A stretch of DNA of 64,000 bases from Parapedobacter defluvii (GTDB taxonomy: Bacteria; Bacteroidota; Bacteroidia; Sphingobacteriales; Sphingobacteriaceae): positions 62,001-126,000 of the forward strand of contig NZ_BMIK01000012.1 in NCBI RefSeq assembly GCF_014642075.1. The letters run 5' to 3'. The notes beneath the pieces are model-generated. The model was not told the origin of the DNA. It searched no databases and worked only from the letters and a program-made list of their open reading frames with translations. The first letter of the stretch is position 1. Each line of letters begins with the position of its first letter. Below, one piece after another: positions 18,449 to 27,540 of the stretch. A program made the position numbers and the translations under genes.

Positions 18449-18449
18449 T

Positions 18450-19331
18450 ATGCCCAAATTAGCTGTATTTCCGAAAGCCTTTATGAAAGCGCTTTGTGTA
18501 ACGGGAGAAATGACGCTTGACGAATGGATTGATCTGGCATCGGCGCTGGAAATTGACGGACTGGAATGGTACGCCGGGTTTCTGGGAATGGAAGACTCCC
18601 GCAACTGGACCCGTTACCGCAGCCGCGTAAGCGACGCCGGACTGGAGATACCGATGATGTGCTGCTCGCCGGATTTTACCCATCCCGATGCTGCATTCAG
18701 GAAGGAACAGATCCGGAAGCAGAAGCAATGGATCGATATGACGCATGCGCTGGGAGGCCGTTATTGCCGTGTGCTGTCCGGCCAGCGGCGGCCCGAGCTT
18801 TCGCTGGACGAAGGCGTAAAACTGGCGGCGGATTCGATCCGGGAGTGCCTTGAATACGCCAAAACACTTGGCATTACCTTAATTCTGGAAAATCATTACA
18901 AAGACGACTTCTGGAAATTCCCGGAGTTCGCGCAGAAAGCGGCCGTATTCTGTCAGCTCGTCGAGGCGATCGATGATCCCTATTTTGGAGTAAACTACGA
19001 TCCCAGTAATAACTTCCTTGCGGGTGAAGACCCGTTGGCACTGCTGGAAAAGGTGAAATACCGAGTCAAGACGATGCATGCCAGCGACCGGTATCTCGTG
19101 GGCGGAACCATTGATGACCTACGGAAGATGGAAGATAACAGCGAGGGGTATGCGTCTGTGCTGAGGCATGGCGAAATCGGCAAAGGACTCAACGATTATG
19201 ATGCTATTTTCACGACGTTGAGGTCCGTTGGTTTCGACAGCTGGATCAGCATCGAAGACGGCGTGGACGGTATGGATCAATTGAAAAGGAGCGTAGATTT
19301 CGTAAACCGGAAAATCGGGCAATACTGGTAA
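18450..19331 (+). CDS. Sugar phosphate isomerase/epimerase-family TIM barrel
   Basis: A 293-residue protein of the xylose-isomerase-like TIM-barrel family (AP-endonuclease 2 fold). Metal-site segments include LILENHYKDD, FGVNYDPSN, TMHASDRYL and WISIEDGVDG. There is no signal peptide, so it acts in the cytosol. Related proteins isomerise or epimerise sugars, dehydrate inosose, or hydrate keto sugars in the 3-keto-glycoside pathway. It is the last gene of the 11375-19331 operon, with 1 nt to the upstream SDR gene, and is followed by a new promoter. Confidence 0.8.
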   Translation: MPKLAVFPKAFMKALCVTGEMTLDEWIDLASALEIDGLEWYAGFLGMEDSRNWTRYRSRVSDAGLEIPMMCCSPDFTHPDAAFRKEQIRKQKQWIDMTHALGGRYCRVLSGQRRPELSLDEGVKLAADSIRECLEYAKTLGITLILENHYKDDFWKFPEFAQKAAVFCQLVEAIDDPYFGVNYDPSNNFLAGEDPLALLEKVKYRVKTMHASDRYLVGGTIDDLRKMEDNSEGYASVLRHGEIGKGLNDYDAIFTTLRSVGFDSWISIEDGVDGMDQLKRSVDFVNRKIGQYW

Positions 19332-19332
19332 C

Positions 19333-19391
19333 ATCCTATAATATCCCGCAAATTTGATATAGAACTGCTGCAGTCGCTTGGGCTATATTTG
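19333..19391 (+). promoter_or_regulatory. Promoter with conserved upstream element, site C
   Basis: ATCCTATAAT starts at 19333, just after the operon's final stop. The -7 box TATATTTG is at 19384-19391; the span is again 59 nt. The proximal core TATA lies 21 nt after the first. The first 20 nt are nearly identical to site B (7878). Confidence 0.7.
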
Positions 19392-19423
19392 TTTATCAAT
19401 TACAATATTACCCAAGTATATCA

Positions 19424-20362
19424 ATGAGCAAAAAAGATAAGGGATACATTCCCGTTATGTTAACCCCCTTTACGGAAAGTGGTGCGGTCGATTTTAGTGG
19501 ATTGACGAAACTTACGGAGCTTTACCTCGGGGCGGGCGCAGCAGGCTTATTTGCCAACTGCCAATCGAGCGAAATGTTTAATTTATCGGAAGAGGAGCAA
19601 TTAGCTGTCACCAAGCAGGTGTTGCAGGTGGCAGACGGCGCAGTGCCGGTAGTTGCTACCGGTACCTTTGGCGGTCCGGTGGAAAAGCAGGCGGATTTCG
19701 TAAAACGGATGTATGAGACAGGAGTGGATGCCGTCATCGTAATTACAAACATGCTGGCAGGGGAATCGGAAAGCGCAGACGTATTTGATGAACGTTTCGG
19801 ACAATTGCTTGACGCCACGCCGGGTATTCCACTGGGATTCTACGAGTGTCCGGAACCCTTTAAACGGGTGCTGACTGCGGAGCAACTGAAGCGCTTTGTC
19901 AGTACAGGACGTGTCATTTATCACAAAGATACCTGTTTGGATATTGAACAAATCAGGGCAAAGCTGGATGCAACAAAGGCCGTATCCAAGTTCGGTTTGT
20001 ATGATGCGTATATGGTTCATGCCGTAGAGTCGTTAAAAGCAGGTTCCGCGGGTCTATCGTGTATCCAGGGCAATTATTATCCGGAATTGGTTGTCTGGCT
20101 GTGTAACCACTTCGATGACGATGAACTGGCAGATCAGGTTGAGCGGGTACGGCAATTTTTTGTCGAACGCATGGATGTGATGCATGCGGTGTACCCGATC
20201 GTAGCCAAATATTTCCTGCAAAAAAGAGGACTGCCCATCTCAACCTTTACACGGAAAAATGCCGGTGTATTTGATGCGTCAGTCAGGGGGCAGATAGACT
20301 CGCTTTATGTGCAATTTCAGCAATTGATGGAGCAGATTGAGCTAAAGCCCTTATTGGCATAA
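19424..20362 (+). CDS. Dihydrodipicolinate synthase/N-acetylneuraminate lyase family aldolase
   Basis: A 312-residue class I aldolase of the DapA/NanA family. The Schiff-base lysine is Lys168 (VIYHKDTC), the proton-relay tyrosine is Tyr140 (LGFYECP), and the substrate carboxylate loop usually written GGTGE is FANCQSSE here, which points away from lysine biosynthesis and towards a sugar-acid-type substrate. The enzyme should cleave or form a 2-keto acid, releasing pyruvate. It opens a second operon with the glycosidase-like and HpcH/HpaI aldolase genes and is preceded by the shared regulatory element. Confidence 0.82.
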   Translation: MSKKDKGYIPVMLTPFTESGAVDFSGLTKLTELYLGAGAAGLFANCQSSEMFNLSEEEQLAVTKQVLQVADGAVPVVATGTFGGPVEKQADFVKRMYETGVDAVIVITNMLAGESESADVFDERFGQLLDATPGIPLGFYECPEPFKRVLTAEQLKRFVSTGRVIYHKDTCLDIEQIRAKLDATKAVSKFGLYDAYMVHAVESLKAGSAGLSCIQGNYYPELVVWLCNHFDDDELADQVERVRQFFVERMDVMHAVYPIVAKYFLQKRGLPISTFTRKNAGVFDASVRGQIDSLYVQFQQLMEQIELKPLLA

Positions 20363-20383
20363 GGGCCCAATAGATTGGTAACG

Positions 20384-22798
20384 ATGAAGTTGGGAAATGC
20401 CATATTTTTCGTCGGACTGTGGATTGCAGTAACCCCTATCGGTTATGCCCAGGGGCGTGGACTTTCGTATATCGACTTGTCAGCGGGCGGTATCTGCAAT
20501 TTCGTTACCGATAAGCAGCAGCTCTTGCGGACGCAATCGGTCTTGCTTGAGGAGATTGCCAAACGGAGCGGCATTGACCTTCCGATGATGTCTTCCGGGG
20601 AACTTGGAAAAAAACCCGGCATTATCTTAACCCTCGAATCGGATACCAAACGCCTACCTCAGGTGGTGCAGGAAGCCGTGGGGGAGATGGAACACATCGG
20701 CGCTGAAGGATACCGGCTGATTGCCCTAAAAAAATACCAGATTGTTGTTGTGATGGGAAAAGATGCAAGGGGCTTGTTATTTGGCGTCGGCAAGTTACTC
20801 AGAAAAGCAACAATAACGCCCGATTCCATGTTGTTTCCGGACCATTTTTCGTTAGCTACGACACCCAAAAATCCCATCCGTGGCCATCAATTGGGTTACC
20901 GCCCCAAAAATAACGCATACGATGCTTTTTCTGTTGCGCAGTTTGACCAGTATATCCGGGAGTTGGCGCTCTTTGGCGTGAATTGTATTGAGCTAGTACC
21001 TCCCCGAACGGACGACGATCCGACGCATCCGATCATGAAGCTGCCACCGGCACAGATGATGGTTGAATTATCAAGGATCTGTGATAGCTATGGGCTGGAT
21101 GTCAGCATGTGGTACCCAAATGTGGGGAAAGATTACGACAGTCCCGCAGGCATCCAGTCGGAGCTGGCCGAGCGGGAAGAAGTATTTGCGGCGTTACCCC
21201 GGCTGGACGCGTTATTTATACCCGGCGGAGATCCGGGCGATCTGGAAGTGGACACGCTTTTCCGATGGGTCGGACAGGTAGCCGAGGTGCTTCGCAACTA
21301 TCATCCGGATAGCAAAATATGGATTTCCCCGCAGGCGTTCAAACAGACCGACCACTGGTTCGACGTATTTTTCGAACAGGCAAACCGCCGCCATGAATGG
21401 TTCGGTGGCGTGGTATTCGGGCCGTGGGTCAGCATGCCGATTGCCGAAATCAGAAACCGTCTTTCCCCGGAAATACCGATCCGGCGGTATCCAGATATCA
21501 CCCACAACATCAGCTGCCAGTATCCGGTTCCGGATTTCGATTTAACATGGGCACTGACACTGGGGCGCGAGAGCATCAACCCCCGCCCGCGGGAATTTAA
21601 ACACATCCATAACTTATTTGAATCATACGCTATTGGGGGCATCACCTATTCCGAAGGAACAAACGATGATGTGAATAAATTCGTTTGGTCCGACCAGGAC
21701 TGGGATTCGTCAACACCGGTGGTAGAGACCCTGCGCGATTACGCCCGGCTGTTTTTAGACCCGCTGCTTGTCGAACCCTTTGTGCTCGCCATCTTCGCAT
21801 TGGAGGATAACCTCCGGGGTTCCCCTTTGACCAACGGCGGCATGATCCGTACACTGGACAAGTGGCGCTACCTGGAACAGCATTCTCCGGCAGGAAAGGC
21901 ATCGAATCCCCGCTTTCAGATGGGGTTGATACGGGCATATTTCGATGCATATACCTACCGGCGGTTGACCTGGGAAACCTACCTGGAACAGCAAGCGTGG
22001 GACGTCTTAAGAGGTGCAGCACCTGAAACGGTGGACAACGCCCTTACGGAAGCCATCGCCTTGCTGAAAAAGGGAGCCTCGCAACCGGTTTGCGCGGATT
22101 GGCGGCAACGGTGCCTGGAGCTGGCGGACTCGCTTTACGAAAGTATCGGTACACAGTTGACGGTGGAACGCCACCACGGCTATGAAGAACGGGGTAACTT
22201 CATCGATCACATTGATATGCCACTGAACGATGCGCCCTGGCTGTTGCCACAGCTGGAAGCGTTGCTGTCCACTCCTTCCGTTGCAGAAAAAGTAAAACAA
22301 TTAGCCGGTATTTTACAGCGGACAGATCCGGGGCCGGGGGGGATATACGACAATTTTTCGGAAGCCGGATCGTGGCAGCGGGTTGAGAAGGGGAAGGGAT
22401 GGTTCGCCGACCCCGGAAATTTACAGTCGGCCAGCCACGGCTTCAACATCAAGGTAAAAGGACCCTCGGAAAGAGCGGCTGAACCCAAAGCATGGATGAA
22501 GCAGGCCACGGTCCTGTACGATCATCCGTTGGTAATCCATTACGGCGAGCTGGATACCCATGCTAATTATTCCGTAAAAATAGCGTATACAGGGCGGTTT
22601 AAATCGAATATATCGCTGCATGCAGACGGACTGCCGGTACACGGATACCAGCCGGTCTCGGGAAGTGAAGTATATGAATTTGACGTGCCGAAGGCCGCAA
22701 CATCGGATGGAAAGGTGACCTTTCAATGGCGGTGCAAACCCGGTGAGCGTGGATTGCAGGTAGCTGAACTATGGTTGACAAGGAAAGAACGTAACTAG
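20384..22798 (+). CDS. Exported glycoside-hydrolase-like protein, family unassigned
   Basis: An 804-residue exported protein. After the signal peptide (to about AQG) comes an alpha/beta domain like the N-terminal domain of alpha-glucuronidases and hexosaminidases (IVVVMGKDARGLLFGVGKLL, about residues 30-155). A TIM-barrel-like region follows (YIRELALFGVNCIELVPPRTDD; LDVSMWYPN; LFIPGGDPGD; GGVVFGPW), then helical and beta-rich C-terminal domains. I cannot place it in a named GH family. Candidate acidic residues are in PPRTDDDP and PGGDPGDLE. An in-frame TTG lies 9 nt upstream, but ATG 20384 starts a better signal peptide. It sits between two aldolase genes. Confidence 0.65.
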   Translation: MKLGNAIFFVGLWIAVTPIGYAQGRGLSYIDLSAGGICNFVTDKQQLLRTQSVLLEEIAKRSGIDLPMMSSGELGKKPGIILTLESDTKRLPQVVQEAVGEMEHIGAEGYRLIALKKYQIVVVMGKDARGLLFGVGKLLRKATITPDSMLFPDHFSLATTPKNPIRGHQLGYRPKNNAYDAFSVAQFDQYIRELALFGVNCIELVPPRTDDDPTHPIMKLPPAQMMVELSRICDSYGLDVSMWYPNVGKDYDSPAGIQSELAEREEVFAALPRLDALFIPGGDPGDLEVDTLFRWVGQVAEVLRNYHPDSKIWISPQAFKQTDHWFDVFFEQANRRHEWFGGVVFGPWVSMPIAEIRNRLSPEIPIRRYPDITHNISCQYPVPDFDLTWALTLGRESINPRPREFKHIHNLFESYAIGGITYSEGTNDDVNKFVWSDQDWDSSTPVVETLRDYARLFLDPLLVEPFVLAIFALEDNLRGSPLTNGGMIRTLDKWRYLEQHSPAGKASNPRFQMGLIRAYFDAYTYRRLTWETYLEQQAWDVLRGAAPETVDNALTEAIALLKKGASQPVCADWRQRCLELADSLYESIGTQLTVERHHGYEERGNFIDHIDMPLNDAPWLLPQLEALLSTPSVAEKVKQLAGILQRTDPGPGGIYDNFSEAGSWQRVEKGKGWFADPGNLQSASHGFNIKVKGPSERAAEPKAWMKQATVLYDHPLVIHYGELDTHANYSVKIAYTGRFKSNISLHADGLPVHGYQPVSGSEVYEFDVPKAATSDGKVTFQWRCKPGERGLQVAELWLTRKERN

Positions 22799-22804
22799 TC
22801 GGTT

Positions 22805-23626
22805 ATGGATACAAATGGATTTTATCAAAAAATCAAGAACGGAACTCCGGTATACGGAACCTGTGTAACGGTAAATAGCCCCCAATGGCCGGCCCTGGTG
22901 AATAAGGCGGGGCTTGATTTTGTGTTTCTGGATACGGAACATGTCCCCTTAGACCGGTCTCAATTGGCGTATTTATGCCACGGTTACCGGGCGCAGGGTA
23001 TTGCACCGATTGTGAGGGTTGGCACTGCTGACGACACGCTGGTCTGTCAGGCCGTGGATGCGGGTGCACAGGGAGTTGTTGCCCCGTATCTGGAAACCGA
23101 ACAACAAATTGAATCGTTGGTTTATGCATTAAAATACCGACCATTGAAGGGTGCCCTGATGGAACAATATAGGGCGAAGCCAGAAACCGTGCCCGATACG
23201 CTTCAAACGTATCTGGCAGGGTATAACAGCGGCAACATAGCGATCGCCAATATAGAGAGTGTGCCTGCCTTGAGCAACCTGGATAGCCTGCTGGCTGTCA
23301 GGGGATTGGATGCGGTATTCATTGGCCCGCATGACCTTTCGATCAGCATGGGATTACCGGAGGAATACGACCATCCCGAGTTTGAGAAGGCTGTTTCCCA
23401 TATTATCAAGTCGTGCAGGTCCACCGGTATAGCGGTAGGTATCCATTTTTCGATGGAACCGGACAGGCAGGTGAAATGGGCACAGCACGGTGCAAATATC
23501 ATTGTGCACAGTTCTGACATAGCGCTGTTCGGTCAGCGGTTGGCATCCGATATGAAATACATCAAAAATCTATTGGGTCATACGCATCATTCCGGTGAAC
23601 CGGATACGATGGCAACAGTTATCTGA
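22805..23626 (+). CDS. HpcH/HpaI-family class II aldolase
   Basis: A 273-residue TIM-barrel aldolase of the HpcH/HpaI (2-keto-3-deoxy-sugar acid) family. Landmarks are DFVFLDTEHVPLD, VRVGTADD, the metal-binding DAGAQGVVAPYLET, IANIES, and GPHDLSISMG. It would split a 2-keto-3-deoxy acid to pyruvate and an aldehyde with a divalent metal in the cytosol. The spacing of 6 nt from the glycosidase-like gene makes it part of the 19424 operon. Two different pyruvate aldolases in one operon suggest that a sugar acid is an end-stage intermediate. Confidence 0.82.
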   Translation: MDTNGFYQKIKNGTPVYGTCVTVNSPQWPALVNKAGLDFVFLDTEHVPLDRSQLAYLCHGYRAQGIAPIVRVGTADDTLVCQAVDAGAQGVVAPYLETEQQIESLVYALKYRPLKGALMEQYRAKPETVPDTLQTYLAGYNSGNIAIANIESVPALSNLDSLLAVRGLDAVFIGPHDLSISMGLPEEYDHPEFEKAVSHIIKSCRSTGIAVGIHFSMEPDRQVKWAQHGANIIVHSSDIALFGQRLASDMKYIKNLLGHTHHSGEPDTMATVI

Positions 23627-23657
23627 TAAATTCCGGTCATCGTCCGAAATCATTTGA

Positions 23658-23665
23658 TATTTTTG
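23658..23665 (+). promoter_or_regulatory. Possible -7 box upstream of the first BNR gene
   Basis: TATTTTTG, a full TAnnTTTG match, lies 10 nt before the ATG at 23676. No convincing TTTG -33 box lies 19-21 nt upstream, and the shared upstream element is not at the standard distance. Confidence 0.35.
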
Positions 23666-23675
23666 GGCAGAACCA

Positions 23676-24881
23676 ATGAACAAGATTATGAAAAGGCTTT
23701 TGTTACTACTAGGAATAAATTTTGGATGGATCATTCCGTCGGTTTCGCAGGACATGGGTTCAGGCGGAGTCCCCGGCACCGTCATTGCCCATCAACCCGC
23801 CTCCACGCAGCAATATATCGGCTCGCCCAGCATTGCCATTTTACCGAACGGGGATTATGTTGCATCCCATGATCTTTTTGGACCGGAGAGTTCGGAATTT
23901 GTGCAGGCCGTGACGCGCGTTTACCGTTCGGCAGACAAGGGAAAGACATGGAAACAGGTCAGCGAAATCCAGGGAGCATTTTGGTCCAGCTTGTTTGTGA
24001 ACCGCGGTACGCTGTATCTGCTCGGACCCGACCGTCATCACGGGACGGTCCTGATCCGTCGGTCGGACGATGGGGGAGCTACCTGGACCCGTCCAACCGG
24101 GACGGAGGATGGGCTGTTGCTGAAAGGCATGTTTCACTGTGCTCCGGTACCGGTGATTGAACACAACGGCCGCCTATGGCGCGGAATGGAGACCGCTTAC
24201 GGTCCGATTCAGGAATGGGGCAAGCGGTACGGTGCCATGATGATGTCGGCGCCGGTTGATGCCGATCTGTTAAAAGCCAGCAGTTGGACCACCAGCAATC
24301 CGTTGCTTTACGATTCAACCTACCTAAATGGAAACTTTACAGGTTGGCTGGAAGGGAATGCCGTTGTGGCACCGGATGGAGGTATAGTGGATATTCTTCG
24401 GGTGGACGACCGTACAACGCACGAGGAGAAAGCGGCAATGGTCAGGATCAGTGCCGACGGAAAGGTCGCTTCGTTTGATCCGGAGACCGGATTTATACCT
24501 TTCCCGGGGGGGAGTAAAAAATTTGCGATCCGTTTTGACGAAAAGTCCGGCCGTTATTGGACGTTGAGCAATAGCATTCCCGAGGCATTCCGGAAACAAT
24601 ATCCCGGGAGAAACGCCGCAAGCTTCCGGAATACGCTTGCGCTCATGAGTTCGGACGATCTGCTCAATTGGCAAGTCCACGAGATTATCCTCCAGCATCC
24701 CGATGTGATCAATCATGGCTTTCAGTATGTCGACTGGCTTATCGAAGGTGAAGACCTGATCGTAGCCAGCCGGACGGCGTACGACGACGGGAAGGAGTTG
24801 GCAAACAACAACCACGATGCAAACTTCCTGACATTTCACCGCATTGAGGGCTTCCGGAAAAAAGCAAAGCAAACATTGTAA
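23676..24881 (+). CDS. Exported BNR/sialidase-fold protein 1
   Basis: A 401-residue exported protein with a signal peptide (MKRLLLLLGINFGWIIPSVSQ) and two Asp-box motifs (SADKGKTW, SDDGGATW), the mark of a six-bladed sialidase-type propeller. The FRIP arginine motif of true sialidases is absent, so sialic-acid hydrolysis should not be assumed; this fold also holds rhamnosidase- and lyase-type enzymes and inactive binders. A second ATG 12 nt in (23688) is an alternative start that fits a possible -7 box at 23658-23665. A second BNR protein follows after 20 nt. Confidence 0.72.
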   Translation: MNKIMKRLLLLLGINFGWIIPSVSQDMGSGGVPGTVIAHQPASTQQYIGSPSIAILPNGDYVASHDLFGPESSEFVQAVTRVYRSADKGKTWKQVSEIQGAFWSSLFVNRGTLYLLGPDRHHGTVLIRRSDDGGATWTRPTGTEDGLLLKGMFHCAPVPVIEHNGRLWRGMETAYGPIQEWGKRYGAMMMSAPVDADLLKASSWTTSNPLLYDSTYLNGNFTGWLEGNAVVAPDGGIVDILRVDDRTTHEEKAAMVRISADGKVASFDPETGFIPFPGGSKKFAIRFDEKSGRYWTLSNSIPEAFRKQYPGRNAASFRNTLALMSSDDLLNWQVHEIILQHPDVINHGFQYVDWLIEGEDLIVASRTAYDDGKELANNNHDANFLTFHRIEGFRKKAKQTL

Positions 24882-24901
24882 ACACAAACAAAAACATAGA
24901 C

Positions 24902-26029
24902 ATGAAGAAGCAAGCAAGGATCTTTTTACCCGCTCTCGTCCTCTTTTGCCTGAAATGTTCCCCGCCCAACAATGTCGCCGGGAACTTTAAACTGCCGCCC
25001 AAAGCGGATACCACGGATGCCGCTTACGTGAGCGGCGAACTCCTTTATCCCCTGGATAACAAGCCTACGCCCGAGTGCCATGCATCTACGCTAGTCGAAA
25101 CGCCCGATGGATTGGTTGCGGCTTTTTTTGCAGGCACCTACGAAAGCCATCCCGATGTGGGGATTTGGGTGTCCCATCGGGTGGACGGCAAGTGGTCCTG
25201 GCCCAAAGAGGTGGCAGATGGTGTGCAGAACGATACACTTCGCTACCCCTGTTGGAATCCGGTACTGTTTCAGCCGAAAGGCGGAGACCTTATGCTGTTT
25301 TATAAAGTAGGGCCCAGTCCGCAAACCTGGTGGGGCATGGTTATAACATCGAAAGATAATGGAAATACCTGGTCGGAACCCCGGAAATTGGGTGAAGATG
25401 CGAAAATAGGTCATTTACTCGGGCCCATCAAAAATAAACCCATTCAGTTGGCAGATGGAACGATTATCAACCCGACAAGTATCGAATACCCGAAGGAGGA
25501 CGGTGAGGACCAGGATTGGCGTGTTTACTTTGAAATCAGCAGGGATCTGGGGCAAACGTGGGAAGTGGTTGGCCCGATTAACGACGGTGTGGAGTTTGAC
25601 GCCATCCAACCCAGTATTCTGACCTATCCGGATGGTAAATTGCAAGTAATCTGCCGCAGCCGCCAGGATGTGCTGGTGCAAAGCTGGTCAGAAGACCAGG
25701 GGCGGACGTGGAGTAAAATGACGGCTACGGCTTTGCCGAATCCAAATTCGGGAACCGATGCGGTGACCTTACGCGATGGCAGGCAGTTGCTGGTATACAA
25801 TCATTCCACAAGGCAGGGAGAAGAACCCAAGGGACGGAATATGCTGAACGTAGCGTTGTCAGACGATGGAAATACGTGGACGCCGGTCATGACGCTGGAA
25901 AACGAGCCCATTGAAGACGGTTATGCTTATCCCGCCGTTATCCAGTCGGCCGACGGTAAAGTGCACATCACCTATACGTACGACCGCAGGTCTGTAAAGC
26001 ATGTTGTGCTGGATCCGGAGCGATTGTAA
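24902..26029 (+). CDS. Exported BNR/sialidase-fold protein 2
   Basis: A 375-residue exported protein, likely a lipoprotein (hydrophobic start ending in a cysteine, FCLKC, though the lipobox is not perfect). It has four Asp-box-like turns (SKDNGNTW, SRDLGQTW, SEDQGRTW, SDDGNTW), so a full sialidase-type propeller of the BNR_2 group. The conserved start of the fold reads ECHASTLVETPDGLVAAFFAG, and there is no FRIP motif. Substrate unknown. It is cotranscribed with the previous BNR gene. Confidence 0.75.
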   Translation: MKKQARIFLPALVLFCLKCSPPNNVAGNFKLPPKADTTDAAYVSGELLYPLDNKPTPECHASTLVETPDGLVAAFFAGTYESHPDVGIWVSHRVDGKWSWPKEVADGVQNDTLRYPCWNPVLFQPKGGDLMLFYKVGPSPQTWWGMVITSKDNGNTWSEPRKLGEDAKIGHLLGPIKNKPIQLADGTIINPTSIEYPKEDGEDQDWRVYFEISRDLGQTWEVVGPINDGVEFDAIQPSILTYPDGKLQVICRSRQDVLVQSWSEDQGRTWSKMTATALPNPNSGTDAVTLRDGRQLLVYNHSTRQGEEPKGRNMLNVALSDDGNTWTPVMTLENEPIEDGYAYPAVIQSADGKVHITYTYDRRSVKHVVLDPERL

Positions 26030-26041
26030 TCCGAAGATAAG

Positions 26042-26100
26042 ATGCTATAATCTCTCGGCAACTTTTTACATAATAGCAGGCAAATTCTCGGGTATTTTTG
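26042..26100 (+). promoter_or_regulatory. Promoter with conserved upstream element, site D
   Basis: ATGCTATAAT starts at 26042, followed by CGGCAA. The -7 box TATTTTTG is at 26093-26100, span 59 nt. A proximal TACA core sits 21 nt after the first. The box ends 18 nt before the ATG of the PqaA-like gene. Confidence 0.7.
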
Positions 26101-26118
26101 AAATAAAATCGATTATTT

Positions 26119-27540
26119 ATGCAGTGTATCCATATGACACTTCTCCGAAACAAGACGTTAACACGTACGATCGGAAAAATTTTTTTGGCATTTTTCCTGA
26201 TCTGCACTGTTGCGGGAGAAGGTTTTTGCCAGCAAGGCGCAATCACACCCCGGACGGCCCTCCGCAGTTACCTGAACAACGGCGATCAGGCGTACGCATG
26301 GGAGATCCGGGATAGCCTGGTATACGATAAAGGGACCATTTTCCAGGTGCTGCTTACCTCGCAGCGCTGGCGGGAGCATACCTGGCGGCATCAACTGAAT
26401 GTCATCGTTCCCAACGAAATTGCATACGACGGTGGTTTGCTTTTCGTCAGCAGTGGCCGTATGCAGAAAGAAGATCCAACGATGCCCCAATGGAACGACT
26501 TAGCGAAGGATGGATTGATACAGGACGTTGCGCGGATTGCCGAGGAAAATAAAGCCGTGGCGGCGGTCCTCCGGCAGGTGCCCAATCAGCCGCTGTATGG
26601 GGGCCTGGTAGAAGACGAGTTGATTTCGTATACGCTCCATCAGTTTCAAAAAGATGGAGACTTTTCCTGGCCATTGTTGTTTCCGATGGTTAAAAGCGCG
26701 ATCCGGGGCATGGACGCGGTGCAGGAAATTGCCGCAAGCCGTTCCGCAAAACCGGTGGAGCGGTTTGTGGTTTCCGGCCTGTCCAAACGAGGCTGGACAA
26801 CCTGGCTGACCGCCTCGCAAGACAACCGGGTGGAAGCGTTGGCCCCGATGGTGATCGATATCCTCAATATGCCGGTTAACCTCAATTACCAGGTTGAGGT
26901 ATGGCACGAATACAGTCCGCAGATACAGGACTATGTGGCGCTTGGCCTGGTGCAGGACATCGGGAGCGACCGTGGCCGCACATTGGCACAGATGATCGAT
27001 CCGTATTCCTACAAGGAACAGCTTAACAAACCCAAGATGTTATTTATGGGTACCAATGATCAGTATTGGGTCATTGATGCGGTGAAGCACTACATCGACA
27101 GCGTGCCCGGCCCTTACTACATTCACTATGTGCCTAACGAAGGGCATGACCTGGGGGATAAACAGCAGGCGTTTCAGGCGCTGTCATCCTTCTGGGGATT
27201 TACCCTGCAGCATAAGCCTTACCCGGTTACCGATTACAAAACATCGGTGGGAAAGGATGCGCTGGAATTGAAAATACGGGCAACGAAACCGAAATTGGAG
27301 GGAGCGGTTATCTGGAGTGCGGTGTCGGACGATCAGGACTTCCGGGATGAGACCTGGGTGAGTCGTGAACTGCCCGTGGTACACAAGCGGAAATTCAAGG
27401 TGAAGGAAACGTTGCCCACTTCGGGTTACAAAGCCTTCTACGTAGACCTGAAATACCGCAACACAAATGGAGAGCTATATACCCAGAGTACGCGGGTCTT
27501 TGTGTCAGACAGTCATTCGTTTTTGATCGGTGGTCGGTGA
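26119..27540 (+). CDS. PqaA-family exported alpha/beta hydrolase (PhoPQ-activated type), copy 1
   Basis: A 473-residue exported protein of the PhoPQ-activated pathogenicity-related (PqaA) family. It contains an alpha/beta-hydrolase core with the nucleophile-like turn GLSKRGWTTWLTAS, an aspartate in MGTNDQYWV and a histidine in PNEGHDLG. Its biochemical role is not established. The fifteen residues after the first ATG are unusual for a signal peptide; the ATG at 26134 is an alternative start. The stop codon lies inside a 7-bp repeat array that encodes the last residues. A paralogue at 41226 is clearly similar throughout. A metallophosphatase lipoprotein follows. Confidence 0.8.
   Translation: MQCIHMTLLRNKTLTRTIGKIFLAFFLICTVAGEGFCQQGAITPRTALRSYLNNGDQAYAWEIRDSLVYDKGTIFQVLLTSQRWREHTWRHQLNVIVPNEIAYDGGLLFVSSGRMQKEDPTMPQWNDLAKDGLIQDVARIAEENKAVAAVLRQVPNQPLYGGLVEDELISYTLHQFQKDGDFSWPLLFPMVKSAIRGMDAVQEIAASRSAKPVERFVVSGLSKRGWTTWLTASQDNRVEALAPMVIDILNMPVNLNYQVEVWHEYSPQIQDYVALGLVQDIGSDRGRTLAQMIDPYSYKEQLNKPKMLFMGTNDQYWVIDAVKHYIDSVPGPYYIHYVPNEGHDLGDKQQAFQALSSFWGFTLQHKPYPVTDYKTSVGKDALELKIRATKPKLEGAVIWSAVSDDQDFRDETWVSRELPVVHKRKFKVKETLPTSGYKAFYVDLKYRNTNGELYTQSTRVFVSDSHSFLIGGR

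Noticed and set aside
23621-23665. Another shared-element promoter before the first BNR gene
   Set aside because: ATCTGATAAA lies 45 nt from the -7 box end, which fits neither the 59-nt nor the 38-nt geometry.
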